From Chloroflexota bacterium (GTDB lineage: Bacteria > Chloroflexota > Anaerolineae > 4572-78), in contig JAJRSQ010000256.1 of NCBI GenBank assembly GCA_024278725.1, positions 1 to 13,394 on the forward strand: a stretch of DNA of 13,394 nt. Direction: 5' to 3'. The translations under genes and the position numbers were made by a program. Positions 7,609 to 13,394 of the stretch are shown here, one piece after another. The notes under the pieces are model-generated. The model had not been told where the DNA came from. It saw only the letters and a list, made by a program, of their open reading frames with translations, and made no database searches. Numbering within the stretch: position 1 is the first letter of the stretch; every line of letters begins with the position of its first letter.

Positions 7609-7641
7609 TGCTTTGAAGATTACGATGTCATGCTATCCCGG

Positions 7642-8889
7642 TTACCGGACAAGGTTCACCAGTTCTTGCAGCATTTGGTCAGAGGCGGTGATAACCCGGC
7701 TATTTGCCTGGAAACCGCGCTGAGCGGTGATCATACTGGTGAATTGCTGCGCCAAATCGACATTGGACATTTCAAGATAGCCGGATGAAATTTGTCCGCG
7801 TCCATCCTGTCCCGGAATGCCGACTTGCGCGGCGCCGGAGTTCGCCGAGGGGGCGAACAAACTTTGTCCCTTTTTCAGCAACCCGCCGGGATTGAGGAAT
7901 TTGGCGATGGCGATTTGTCCCAACCGGCGGGTCAGCCCGTTGGAGTACACCCCGTTCACTTCACCGGCGGTGCTCATGGTGAAAGTGGTCAGCGACCCCG
8001 GGGGCAATCCGTCTTGGTTGGAAATTCCCAGACTGCCATAGCCCACCAATTGGGTCACATTGCTGAAATTGAGGTCAACATCGGACGGGTCTGCGCCGGT
8101 ATTGAAGGTGATGTGCGGAGTTGTGCCGCCGGCGGGTGTGCTGGAGAGGTATATCCCGTTGGCGTCAAAGGTGATGGTGCCGGTGTTGTTTGAAATGGCG
8201 GAAATTTGGCTGGAACCCGCATTCGGGTCGGAAACCGCCCAATCCCAGGTGTTGGCGGAGTTTTTGGTCAGGGTCAATTCAATCTCATGCTCCGTGCCGA
8301 GCGAGTCGTAAATGGTCATCCGGTTGGAGACAGAACTGCCGATGGGCGTGCCGGCATCCGCATTGCCCTGCATATCAACCAGACTGGTGGCGCGGGCAAC
8401 CCGTTGCCCCAGTGGCACGTTAATATTGTCGATGGGCTGGGTGGTGTCAACCACACCGGTGTTCGGGTCGGCAGACCAGCCCTGAATGGTCAAACCGGTG
8501 GTCAGATGAACCAGCGTGCCGTCCAAACCGACGTCCAGATTGCCGTCGCGGGCATACGCATACCCGTCGCCGGTGTTCAGCACGAAGAAGCCATCGCCCT
8601 GAATTGCCAAATCGGTGAGCCGCCCGGTATCTTTCAAGCTCCCCTGGGTGAAGAAGTTGTCAATTCCGCCGAGCGCCATCCCCAAGCTGATTTGCACGGG
8701 GTTCAACCCGCCCAAGCCGCCACGGGGCGCGCTGCTACCGCGAATGGTCTGGCTCAGCAATTCCTGAAACTGAACGCGCGCCATTTTGTAGCCGGTGGTG
8801 TTGACGTTGGCGATATTGCTGGAAATTACATCCATATACGTTTGATGGTTGCGCAGTGAAGCGATTGCCATCGAAAGTGAACGCATCAT
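7642..8889 (-). CDS. flgE: Flagellar hook protein FlgE
   Basis: A 415-residue hook subunit. The N-terminal rod/hook motif is present (SSNIANVNTTGYK at about residues 23-35). So is the mid-region with FF-QGSLKDTGR-TDLAIQGDGFF, which is typical of FlgE/F/G, and the C-terminal heptad helix from SNVDLAQQF to the end (ASDQMLQELVNLVR). A variable central region (about 150-320) fits FlgE surface domains. The N- and C-terminal helices form the coiled core of the hook. The protein leaves the cell by the flagellar type III system and polymerises under the FlgD cap. The start is ATG at 8889, with AGGAGG at 8897-8902 and 7 nt spacing. A second ATG follows immediately. Length and gene order (after flgD and the TIGR02530 protein) support FlgE rather than FlgF or FlgG. 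Confidence 0.96.
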   Translation of the reverse strand: MMRSLSMAIASLRNHQTYMDVISSNIANVNTTGYKMARVQFQELLSQTIRGSSAPRGGLGGLNPVQISLGMALGGIDNFFTQGSLKDTGRLTDLAIQGDGFFVLNTGDGYAYARDGNLDVGLDGTLVHLTTGLTIQGWSADPNTGVVDTTQPIDNINVPLGQRVARATSLVDMQGNADAGTPIGSSVSNRMTIYDSLGTEHEIELTLTKNSANTWDWAVSDPNAGSSQISAISNNTGTITFDANGIYLSSTPAGGTTPHITFNTGADPSDVDLNFSNVTQLVGYGSLGISNQDGLPPGSLTTFTMSTAGEVNGVYSNGLTRRLGQIAIAKFLNPGGLLKKGQSLFAPSANSGAAQVGIPGQDGRGQISSGYLEMSNVDLAQQFTSMITAQRGFQANSRVITASDQMLQELVNLVR

Positions 8890-8896
8890 TTTTGTG

Positions 8897-8902
8897 CCTC
8901 CT
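8897..8902 (-). promoter_or_regulatory. Strong ribosome binding site of flgE
   Basis: The minus strand reads AGGAGG here, 7 nt before the ATG at 8889, which fixes the flgE start. An exactly complementary CCUCCU lies upstream in the same leader (8927-8932), so this site could be masked by base pairing. Confidence 0.85.
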
Positions 8903-8909
8903 GTTATGT

Positions 8910-8947
8910 GGCTCCCAGCTTCCTCCAGGAGGTCCGGCTGGGGAACC
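8910..8947 (-). promoter_or_regulatory. Stem-loop in the flgE leader, candidate translation control element
   Basis: On the minus-strand RNA, GGUU (8947-8944) plus CCCAGC (8942-8937) pairs with GCUGGG (8919-8914) plus AGCC (8913-8910). This gives a 10-bp stem with one bulged C. Inside is a small CCUC-CUG-GAGG hairpin. The stem ends 7 nt before the flgE Shine-Dalgarno. The inner CCUCCU (8932-8927) could instead pair with the AGGAGG of flgE, giving two mutually exclusive folds. No U-run follows, so it is not a terminator. The structure is read from sequence; function is inferred. Confidence 0.5.
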
Positions 8948-8959
8948 GATAATCGAAAT

Positions 8960-9367
8960 TTAACTCAAAACAACACTATCAATATTGGTGAAAACGTCTT
9001 CTTTGCGATTCTTGGCATCAACAGCCGTGATGACCACTCGATTTTTCACGCTGACCACCAGCGCCAAATCGTCCATCAATATCAGCGATTCGCGCGAGCC
9101 TTTGTTGGCGGCTTTTTCCACCGCCCGGTCGAGCCGTGCGGCTTCTTCCGCGCCAAAGGGAATGTTGCGGGCTTGAATGCGTTTCTGCGCGTGCGCCGAA
9201 AGTTTCACGCTGGACGGTTGCGCCAACTTCTGTTTCAGCAATTCATCGAAGGCGGGAACGTTGGCGGACGGCGTTGGATTTTGGCGTTGCGGCTGTCGGG
9301 CGCTCTGAATTTGCCGGACGGCGGCATTGTTCGATGAGTTTATCGCCTGCTGAATCTTGTCTACCAT
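8960..9367 (-). CDS. Small flagellar operon protein, TIGR02530 type
   Basis: A 135-residue protein. A polar, Gln/Pro-rich N-terminal third is followed by a conserved block, residues about 54-135. It carries VKLSAHAQKRIQARNI, then LDRAVEKAANKGSRESLILM, a VVSVKNRVVITAVD strand pair and the near-terminal VFTNIDS. This matches my memory of the TIGR02530 flagellar operon family, which sits next to flgD in Gram-positive type flagellar operons. Its molecular role is unknown. The start at 9367 overlaps the flgD stop by 7 nt and is preceded by AAGGAGG (9377-9383, 9 nt spacing) inside flgD. That fixes the start and indicates translational coupling. No signal peptide or membrane segment is seen. Confidence 0.87.
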   Translation of the reverse strand: MVDKIQQAINSSNNAAVRQIQSARQPQRQNPTPSANVPAFDELLKQKLAQPSSVKLSAHAQKRIQARNIPFGAEEAARLDRAVEKAANKGSRESLILMDDLALVVSVKNRVVITAVDAKNRKEDVFTNIDSVVLS

Positions 9368-9825
9368 ACCGCCGAGCCTCCTTGTCCGCCATCAACAGCG
9401 GTGTCCGTCACAACACGGACGGCGCTCATTGGCACTTGTGTGCCATTGACGGTCAACGTGACTTCGTCGTCCCGAATTTGCATGCCGCTGACCACGCCTT
9501 TAACGGTCTTGCCGGTGTCCAGATTCGCGCTGATGGTTTTGCCAATCATCGTACTGCCTTGCGTCACCAGTTGCGCGGTCATCAGTTCACCCATCGTTTT
9601 ATTCAGCGACATCAGCTCGCTCAACGAGTTGAATTGCGCCATCTGGCTGATGAATTCGGTATTTTCCATCGGCTTGAGCGGGTCTTGATTTTTTAGCTGT
9701 GCCAGCAGCAATTGCATGAAGGCGCCCTCTCCCAATCCATCCATACCGATAGGGTCGTTTGACTTTTGGGTTTTCGCCTGAGCTTGCTGGATTGGATTGG
9801 TTTCTGTTACGCCACTTACTGCCAT
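9361..9825 (-). CDS. flgD: Flagellar hook assembly scaffold/cap protein FlgD
   Basis: A 154-residue protein with the FlgD signature FMQLLLAQLKNQDPLKPM (about residues 36-53) followed by NTEFISQMAQFNSLSEL. The C-terminal part (IGKTISANLDTGKTVKGVV onward) is a short beta domain ending before any fibronectin-like insertion. It is therefore the short type seen in Gram-positive flagella, compared with about 230 residues in enterobacteria. FlgD caps the growing hook, promotes FlgE polymerisation and is later removed. The start at 9825 is supported by AAAGGAGG at 9834-9841 with 8 nt spacing. The gene follows fliK after 24 nt and overlaps the next gene by 7 nt. Confidence 0.95.
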   Translation of the reverse strand: MAVSGVTETNPIQQAQAKTQKSNDPIGMDGLGEGAFMQLLLAQLKNQDPLKPMENTEFISQMAQFNSLSELMSLNKTMGELMTAQLVTQGSTMIGKTISANLDTGKTVKGVVSGMQIRDDEVTLTVNGTQVPMSAVRVVTDTAVDGGQGGSAVW

Positions 9826-9849
9826 TTACGGTACCTCCTTTCAAAAAAT

Positions 9850-11433
9850 TTACACCTGATAATCAATGCGCCCCGGTGATAGCCCGGAACGGGGACTGCC
9901 GCGCGGGCGGTCGTCGCCCACAATGCCGTCTACGCCGATGGACGTTTGTCTGCCGCGCGTCGGGCTGTTGTGCCACTGGAACGGCTGGCGGCGGGGCGCG
10001 TTGAACGCCGAAGCGTCACTCCCCACGGCGACATCAAATGTACCGTTGCCCAGCCCCTGCGCGTTGAGCGCCGCTTTCAACGCCGGTAAATTATTCTGAA
10101 TCAACGCCTGTGCCTTCGATGTTTCCGTCAGCACCTGCATCGTCACATTCCCGTCGTTGACCTGCAACTGTACCATTACCTGCCCCAACGATGCGGGGTG
10201 CAATCGCAAGCGCACGGCGGTCTGCCCGTTTTGTTTCAGCACCGAAATCGAATCCACCAACTGTTTCAGCGCGGGAATATCGGGCAATGTTGGCGCGGGC
10301 GGCGCGTCTGCAACGGGTGCGGCGGCGGTCTGCGGCGGGGCGACGGTTGCCGGTTGAGCGACGTTCACGGCGGGCGCGGGCGCATCGGTGGTTTGCGGCG
10401 TCGGTGCGGCTTCATTGGCGCGTGGTTGCGCGGCTTCTGTGGTTTGGGTCGATGGCGTTGCCGTCAATTGCGGCGTGGTTTGTTGTCCGCTTGTTTCCGC
10501 CAACGTCTGTTGGAAAGGCGAGCTGGGAACCTGCGCCGTTTGCGCGGAGGTATTCGCCGGTGCGGGCTGTCCCGTTTGCACACCACCTTCGGCGGCTGCC
10601 GGTTGCGCGGTGCGCGCGGCATCGGCGGCGGACGGGGGCACGGTGAATGCCGGTGTCCCGCCGGATGCGGGCGCGGTTGTGCTTTGTTGCGCCTCAGTGG
10701 GGGCATTGCCGCCGGTAGCGGGCGCGACGGGCACAGCCGGCGTGTCGGGCGTTTGTCCCGCGACAGCGGACATCGCCGTTGGCATCGTGCCGGTGGGTGT
10801 TGCCGTCGTCGCGGCGGGTAACGCGGTATCGCCGGTGGCGGCGGGCGTTTCGGCTGCGGTCGGGGTGGCGGTGGCGCCGGATTTGGGTTGTACGTTCAGC
10901 ATTGCTGCCATCAGCGCGGGGTTCGCGCCCATACCCAGTTCCTGCATCAGCGTCGAAAGGGCGTTGTGCAGCTTTTTCCCTTCGGCATCACCGGATTGAA
11001 TGCTTTCCAGCAACGCGGAACCGACATCGGGCGTATCGCCCGCAATCGCCTGCATCACCTGCGCCAGCGCCGAAGCCGACGTATCCGGCTGCGCCTGCCC
11101 GGTGAGGGTCTGGATTGCCGCCATCATCTCGGTCAGCGAGAGGGTCGCTTCGCCGTCGGTTGCTTCCCCGGTGGGGTCCGGCATACCCGGCAGCGTGTTC
11201 GGCGCGCCGGCGGGAGCCAGCAACTTGAACAGCGTCGCCAGCCAATCGCCCGCGGGTTGCCCCGTTGATGCAGTAGTTTCTGCTTCGCCGCCGAGCGTTT
11301 CGGCGAACGATTGCAGCAGGTTCAGGAACAACCCGTCTTCTTCGCCGGTTGCTTGTTGCGGGGTGGGCGTTGTGCCCGGCAGCGCCGTCGGGCGCAGCAT
11401 ACTCATCAATGCGTCAATATTGAGTGCGGTCAT
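9850..11433 (-). CDS. fliK: Flagellar hook-length control protein FliK
   Basis: A 527-residue protein when started at the ATG at 11433. That start has AAGGAGG at 11444-11450, whereas an in-frame ATG at 11469 would place the Shine-Dalgarno inside the gene. The N-terminal half is Gly/Asp/Leu-rich and mostly helical. The middle (about 185-380) is a low-complexity Ala/Thr/Pro/Gln linker, as expected for the stretched ruler. The C-terminal Flg_hook domain (about 400-475) carries VRLRLHPASLGQVMVQLQV and the helix LIQNNLPALKAALNAQGL. A basic, disordered tail (about 478-527) follows. FliK is secreted during hook growth and switches FlhB specificity from hook to filament proteins. It sits directly before flgD, as in B. 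subtilis. The leader (11434-11572) contains one stem-loop. Confidence 0.92.
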   Translation of the reverse strand: MTALNIDALMSMLRPTALPGTTPTPQQATGEEDGLFLNLLQSFAETLGGEAETTASTGQPAGDWLATLFKLLAPAGAPNTLPGMPDPTGEATDGEATLSLTEMMAAIQTLTGQAQPDTSASALAQVMQAIAGDTPDVGSALLESIQSGDAEGKKLHNALSTLMQELGMGANPALMAAMLNVQPKSGATATPTAAETPAATGDTALPAATTATPTGTMPTAMSAVAGQTPDTPAVPVAPATGGNAPTEAQQSTTAPASGGTPAFTVPPSAADAARTAQPAAAEGGVQTGQPAPANTSAQTAQVPSSPFQQTLAETSGQQTTPQLTATPSTQTTEAAQPRANEAAPTPQTTDAPAPAVNVAQPATVAPPQTAAAPVADAPPAPTLPDIPALKQLVDSISVLKQNGQTAVRLRLHPASLGQVMVQLQVNDGNVTMQVLTETSKAQALIQNNLPALKAALNAQGLGNGTFDVAVGSDASAFNAPRRQPFQWHNSPTRGRQTSIGVDGIVGDDRPRGSPRSGLSPGRIDYQV

Positions 11434-11473
11434 AGTTTTTTCACCTCCTTTCTTTTTGGGATATAGCAAGCAT

Positions 11474-11501
11474 CAGCCAGCGCCGATACATCTGCTGACT
11501 G
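11474..11501 (-). promoter_or_regulatory. Stem-loop in the fliK leader
   Basis: On the minus-strand RNA, CAGUCAGC (11501-11494) pairs with GCUGGCUG (11481-11474). This gives an 8-bp stem with one G-U wobble and a 12-nt loop. It lies in the 139-bp gap between flgB and fliK, about 24 nt before the fliK ribosome binding site. No U-run follows, so it does not look like a terminator. I found no convincing promoter in the rest of this gap. Confidence 0.4.
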
Positions 11502-11572
11502 TACTCTAACACAATTAGGGGGTGGTTTCAGTAAATTGCGGGTGAAGAAACCGTAAAGTTATAGTAAATGCC

Positions 11573-11989
11573 CTACCGACTTTCGCGGATAATATTTTTT
11601 ATCAGCGTGATTTTCATCCCCGCCAATTGCGATAATGCCTGATAGCGGAGCGTGGTTTCCGCGAGGCTGGTCATTTCCACATCAATGTCCACACTGTTGC
11701 CATCATTGCGCATGGTATTGTTCTGCCGGATGACGCGGATGGGGGCGGGTGAAAATGCGGCGCTGAAACCCATATGGCGGGTATTTGTGGTTTTCAGGGA
11801 AAGCCCGCCGTTGTCTGTGCCGTTGCGAACGGCGGCTTGCAGTTGCGATTCAAAGGTCACCCGCTCGGCTTTGTAGCCGGGGGTGTCAACATTTGCCACA
11901 TTGTTGGCAATCGCTTTTTGGCGCATCGAAAGCCCGTCGAGTGCGTAGGACAAAACTTTGAAGGTGGGGTCGTTCACAATTCCTGACAT
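11573..11989 (-). CDS. flgB: Flagellar proximal rod protein FlgB
   Basis: A 138-residue protein, normal for the family. It begins MSGIVNDPTFKVLSYALDGL and continues with the rod motif RQKAIANNVANVDTPGYKAE (about 23-42). The C-terminal helix includes SVDIDVEMTSLAETTLRYQA. This is FlgB rather than FlgC, as shown by the DTPGYKAERVTFESQL sequence and the lack of the FlgC Gly-rich loop. The start at 11989 is supported by AAAGGA a few bases upstream. A longer open frame back to 12079 would translate through a palindromic repeat and is not used. FlgB forms the base of the rod above the MS ring. In most operons flgB is followed by flgC and fliE. Here the next gene is fliK, so the usual trio is broken. 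The 252-bp upstream gap carries two repeats. Confidence 0.94.
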   Translation of the reverse strand: MSGIVNDPTFKVLSYALDGLSMRQKAIANNVANVDTPGYKAERVTFESQLQAAVRNGTDNGGLSLKTTNTRHMGFSAAFSPAPIRVIRQNNTMRNDGNSVDIDVEMTSLAETTLRYQALSQLAGMKITLIKNIIRESR

Positions 11990-12036
11990 CGCTTTTCCTT
12001 TCTTATTGCACAAACAAGCGAGATATTCGTTCATCC

Positions 12037-12092
12037 GTAGGGGCGACCCTTGTGGTCGCCCGGAGTTGGGCAGGGACAAGCGTTGCCCCTAC
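12037..12092. repeat. Palindromic intergenic repeat unit A
   Basis: A 56-bp element bounded by GTAGGGGC and GCCCCTAC in inverted orientation. It encloses two smaller hairpins: GGGCGACC...GGTCGCCC, and a GGGCAGGGACAA / TTGCCCC arm. It lies in the 252-bp gap between the transglycosylase and flgB genes, about 45 bp from a second unit. The form is that of a dispersed repetitive palindrome (REP or small MITE type). Part of it could be read as protein upstream of flgB, but this is not coding. Confidence 0.75.
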
Positions 12093-12137
12093 AAATTTCG
12101 GTAGTGGTTTAAATTGACTGCCGGAAATTATTCGTTG

Positions 12138-12194
12138 GTAGGGGCGAACCTGTGTGTTCGCCCTTTTTGGGCAGACACATAGGTCTGCCCCTAC
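12138..12194. repeat. Palindromic intergenic repeat unit B
   Basis: A 57-bp element with the same GTAGGGGC...GCCCCTAC ends as unit A and the same two-hairpin plan. The inner stems differ in sequence: GGGCGAAC...GTTCGCCC and GGGCAGAC...GTCTGCCC. Stem bases have changed together so that pairing is kept, which suggests selection for structure or independent insertion of two family members. The rest of the gap 11990-12241 shows no gene. Confidence 0.75.
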
Positions 12195-12241
12195 CCCCTA
12201 CCTTGCTTCATCAGTCAAAAATAACCACCACCCAAATTTCG

Positions 12242-12766
12242 TTATGCCGTCCATTCCCGTTGCTGATACTGGTCTCTCAAGTTCAACACACGGGGAATAT
12301 AAGCCTGTGTTTCCTGATACGGCGGCAATCCGCCCCAGCGGTCAACCGCACCGGGACCGGCGTTGTATGCCGCCAACGCCAGCGATACATCGCCGTCATA
12401 GCGGTCAAGCATGGCTCGCAGGTATTTCGCTCCCCCTTCGATGTTTTGCAGGGGGTCGAATACGTTGGTCACGCCCAGTCCGGCGGCGGTGGTGTCGGTC
12501 AGTTGCATAATCCCTTTCGCTCCGGCGCGGGAAATGGCGTCGGGCGAAAAGTTCGATTCGGCGTGCGCTACCGCTTTCAGCAGCGATGGTTCGAGGTTGT
12601 ATTTCTGCGCCACTTGGGTGAACAGGGCATCGAAATTTGAGGCGTGCGCGGTGAAATTGCCCCCCGCCGTCCCCTTCGAGTGGTTGCCGGTCAGCGTGTT
12701 TTGCAGTTTGGCGAAAATTGAGTCGTACAGGGTGCGTTGCAATTGCGTCAAAACTGAATCAAGCAT
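12242..12766 (-). CDS. Lytic transglycosylase (SLT domain), flagellar-associated
   Basis: A 174-residue protein when started at the ATG at 12766. The SLT (lysozyme-like) domain spans about 44-165. The catalytic Glu is E70 in AHAESNFSPDA, with AKGIMQL (83-89) and LAAYNAGPGAV (131-141) as the other family motifs. Such enzymes cut the MurNAc-GlcNAc bond of peptidoglycan with anhydro-sugar formation. The N-terminus has no signal peptide. With its place between fliJ and flgB, this suggests export through the flagellar type III system to let the rod pass the wall, analogous to FlgJ or SltF in proteobacteria. Export route is inferred. The start overlaps fliJ by 8 nt, with AAAGGGA upstream. An upstream in-frame ATG at 12826 would lie well inside fliJ and is less likely. 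It is followed by 252 bp of repeat-bearing spacer. Confidence 0.92.
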   Translation of the reverse strand: MLDSVLTQLQRTLYDSIFAKLQNTLTGNHSKGTAGGNFTAHASNFDALFTQVAQKYNLEPSLLKAVAHAESNFSPDAISRAGAKGIMQLTDTTAAGLGVTNVFDPLQNIEGGAKYLRAMLDRYDGDVSLALAAYNAGPGAVDRWGGLPPYQETQAYIPRVLNLRDQYQQREWTA

Positions 12767-13223
12767 GCGAATATCCCTTTCTGGCGTAGCGGGTGGTGAC
12801 CAAATCATCCACGATGCGCGCTTCACGGCGGTTCAATTCCAGCAATTCACGGGTGACGTGTTTGTCTTTCAGTTTTTCCAGCGTCTTTTGTTCCTGCATC
12901 ATTTGCACCAATTCTTCGCGCTTTTTTTCAACGTGCGCTGCTGCTTCTGCCGCCCGCACTCGCTGGCGATTGACGTGATTGTGCAGAAAGCGCAGGTATT
13001 TTTGGTGCAATTCGATGGTCTGGCAGTTCAATGTGCCTTCTTCCTGTTGCCGTTGCAGCGAATCGCTGTGCGATTGCACCATTTCTTCCAAGTGCCGGAG
13101 CGCTTCTTCCTCACTTTTTTGCATGGCGCGCAATTGCGCGAACTCCGTTTCCAGATTATCCACCAAACCGGTTTTGTAATTTAGCACAGATTGCAGTCGA
13201 AAATTTTTCTTCTGTCCCATCAT
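12759..13223 (-). CDS. fliJ: Flagellar export protein FliJ
   Basis: A 154-residue protein that is almost entirely charged and helical, with long heptad-like stretches (LETEFAQLRAMQKSEEEALR and REELVQMMQEQKTLEKLKDK). It opens with FRLQSVLNYKTGLVD, the usual FliJ start. FliJ forms a coiled coil that inserts into the FliI ATPase ring and links it to FlhA. Weak sequence conservation is normal, and the position directly after fliI supports the call. Two consecutive ATGs (13223 and 13220) overlap the fliI stop TGA (13222-13220). The GAGAGGG just upstream is better spaced for the second ATG, so the true start may be 13220. The 3' end overlaps the transglycosylase gene by 8 nt. Confidence 0.88.
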   Translation of the reverse strand: MMGQKKNFRLQSVLNYKTGLVDNLETEFAQLRAMQKSEEEALRHLEEMVQSHSDSLQRQQEEGTLNCQTIELHQKYLRFLHNHVNRQRVRAAEAAAHVEKKREELVQMMQEQKTLEKLKDKHVTRELLELNRREARIVDDLVTTRYARKGYSHA

Positions 13224-13394
13224 TTAACCCTCTCGGCGGCAAGCTGTCGTTGAGCTTCCGCAATTTGCTTCAGTTTTTCCAGCGTGTCATGATACGGCGA
13301 TGGTTCATTTGCTTTTTGGCGCAGGAAACGCAGGATGTCGGGCATGAGGGCAATCGCCTGGTCAATTGCCGGATTCGACCCGTCCACATATGCG
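13220..13394 (-). CDS. fliI: Flagellum-specific ATPase FliI, partial (C-terminal end only)
   Basis: The minus strand reads 57 complete codons from the right edge to a TGA at 13222-13220, overlapping the fliJ start. The sequence AYVDGSNPAIDQAIALMP (1-18) matches the conserved C-terminal helices of FliI and related type III ATPases (GAY..GS-P.ID.AI-L.P). The remainder is a charged helix with LEKLKQIAEAQ. FliI energises export of flagellar subunits. The P-loop domain lies beyond the window. F1 ATPase beta subunits do not end in this way, and fliJ follows immediately, so FliI is the best call. Confidence 0.88.
   Translation of the reverse strand, partial: AYVDGSNPAIDQAIALMPDILRFLRQKANEPSPYHDTLEKLKQIAEAQRQLAAERVK

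Noticed and set aside
11434..11469. Upstream start for FliK at 11469
   Set aside because: The extra codons encode the purine-rich ribosome binding region itself (Lys/Gly-rich), and the ATG at 11433 is correctly spaced after AAGGAGG.
11461..11490. Sigma-54-like promoter before fliK (TGGC then TTGC on the minus strand)
   Set aside because: The GG and GC elements are one base too close, the match is partial, and sigma-54 is not expected in the suspected phylum.
11990..12079. N-terminal extension of FlgB by 30 residues
   Set aside because: It translates palindromic repeat unit A, whereas the ATG at 11989 has a good ribosome binding site and gives the standard FlgB length and start.
12037..12194. 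CRISPR-like pair of repeats
   Set aside because: There are only two units, each internally palindromic over its full length and different inside, with a single spacer and no cas genes nearby.
12767..12826. Earlier start for the transglycosylase at 12826
   Set aside because: It would lie inside fliJ and adds a polar stretch with no signal peptide. The ATG at 12766 has a ribosome binding site and matches the usual small overlap.

Overview
The window is the downstream part of a long flagellar operon. All thirteen genes supported here lie on the minus strand, so transcription runs from the right edge to the left. In transcription order they are: fliI (3' end only), fliJ, a soluble lytic transglycosylase, flgB, fliK, flgD, the small TIGR02530-type flagellar operon protein, flgE, a second FliK-like protein, a free-standing FlhB C-terminal domain, a secreted protein with two tandem glycosidase-like domains, a DUF5107 lipoprotein, and the start of a response regulator cut by the left edge. 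Large open frames on the plus strand (for example 995-2575 and 3364-4797) are antisense shadows of a GC-rich genome.

Organism. The set looks like a flagellated bacterium with a Gram-positive (monoderm) style flagellar locus. It has a TIGR02530 protein between flgD and flgE, a FliK-like/FlhB-C pair resembling B. subtilis ylqG-ylqH, a short FlgD, and no P- or L-ring genes within the window. The Thr/Pro-rich lipoprotein with DUF5107, the GTAGGGGC...GCCCCTAC palindromes and the TTGAAAC heptad repeats are features I associate with Chloroflexota, probably Anaerolineae. That assignment is an inference from style, not a database result.

Right part (7642-13394): machine parts. FliI and FliJ belong to the export ATPase complex. 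The transglycosylase lacks a signal peptide and probably opens peptidoglycan for the rod. FlgB is a proximal rod protein, FlgD caps the growing hook, FlgE is the hook, and FliK measures it. Genes overlap or are tightly spaced, and most have strong AGGAGG-type ribosome binding sites. Two gaps are larger: 252 bp before flgB, holding two palindromic repeat units, and 139 bp before fliK, holding one stem-loop. FlgC and FliE, the usual partners directly after flgB, are absent from this position.

Middle (5604-7552): a second FliK-type protein translationally coupled (TGATG) to an orphan FlhB cytoplasmic domain whose NPTH autocleavage site is degenerate. A heptanucleotide repeat array then crosses the gene boundary and encodes both the last codons of the FlhB-like protein and the first codons of the secreted glycosidase-like protein.

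Left part (1-5577): cell-surface and signalling genes with no established flagellar role. They are a duplicated clan GH-A-like exported protein, a lipoprotein with a carbohydrate-mutarotase-like DUF5107 domain, and a CheY-like receiver domain. Whether they are co-transcribed with the flagellar genes cannot be decided from sequence alone. I saw no tRNA, rRNA, CRISPR array, transposase or convincing sigma-factor promoter in the window.
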